Shown: one piece after another, positions 63,940 to 64,000 of the stretch | Position numbering within the stretch: the stretch's first letter is position 1 | Layout: the number at the start of each line of letters is the position of its first letter | DNA from: Nonomuraea solani | Lineage (GTDB): Bacteria; Actinomycetota; Actinomycetes; Streptosporangiales; Streptosporangiaceae | Direction: 5' to 3' | Length of the DNA stretch: 64,000 bases | Assembly: GCF_900108335.1 (NCBI RefSeq) | Contig: NZ_FNVT01000002.1 | Coordinates: forward strand, 1,047,620 to 1,111,619 | Made by a program: the position numbers and the translations under genes | The notes under the pieces: generated by a model | Told to the model about the DNA's origin: nothing | The model's database searches: none | The model's input: only the letters and a program-made list of their open reading frames with translations

Positions 63940-64000
63940 GAAGTGACATCCCATAGAACGGTGCCGCGTTACGACGAACGTCCCGGAGTTGGGTGACGAC

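Overview
The window is chromosomal DNA from a high-GC actinomycete. The gene content (membrane-rich sporulating-actinomycete families, Methyltransf_19-type methyltransferase, SapA-like secreted protein, F420-type split barrels, HrdB-type sigma factor) and GTG starts point to Streptosporangiales or a relative; the genus is an inference. The order topoisomerase IV A (left edge), topoisomerase IV B, HrdB/RpoD and, further right, nrdJ-nrdR matches the conserved core neighbourhood known around hrdB/parE/parC and lexA-nrdR-nrdJ in Streptomyces. lexA would be expected just beyond the right edge, but it is not in the window.

Layout. 1-9.5 kb: end of topoisomerase IV A, a secreted GH3 glycosidase with a striking operator region, a broken VOC gene, a thioredoxin-fold protein, an ABC solute-binding protein plus permease without an ATPase, a methyltransferase and a beta-carbonic anhydrase. 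9.5-20 kb: parE, small zinc-finger protein, acetyltransferase, YaaA, a TetR/DUF4267 divergent pair and rpoD, separated by unusually long gene-free stretches (0.4-1.1 kb) of which several are degenerate minisatellites. 20-30.5 kb: PAS-GAF-SpoIIE phosphatase, HhH-GPD protein, thioesterase, the 5-oxoprolinase operon pxpABC, a PhzF protein and a soluble transhydrogenase. 30.5-38 kb: a leftward group MFS-DoxX-LacI-GH30 glycosidase, then a TPR/membrane/split-barrel fusion and a gutted haloalkane dehalogenase-like gene. 38-46 kb: membrane-anchored double CbbX-type AAA ATPase and a complete oligopeptide ABC importer with fused ATPases. 46-57.5 kb: a mixed accessory run (AlkZ-type protein, MFS, SapA-like protein, AhpD-like protein with an ECF41-type promoter, two micro-ORFs, FMN/F420 split barrels, PrsW protease, amidohydrolase, GDPD, aminoglycoside-kinase-like protein). 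57.5-59.3 kb: a toxin-antitoxin pair plus the remains of a second toxin copy. 59.3-62.8 kb: nrdJ and nrdR with two NrdR boxes. 62.85-64 kb: gene-free, repetitive, ending in a perfect 7-bp tandem repeat.

The main functional themes are DNA topology and nucleotide supply (parC/parE, nrdRJ, rpoD), secreted carbohydrate degradation under LacI-type control (GH3, GH30), and nutrient uptake (peptides, 5-oxoproline). Most novelty lies in regulatory DNA and small or fused genes: the tandem 30-bp repeat before GH3, a shared TAGAAT-type operator, tandem GCAAG hairpins before micro-ORFs, the Phd-HicB chimeric antitoxin, the TPR-membrane-split-barrel protein and the minisatellite intergenic regions. No rRNA, tRNA, CRISPR array, insertion sequence or integrase was recognised.
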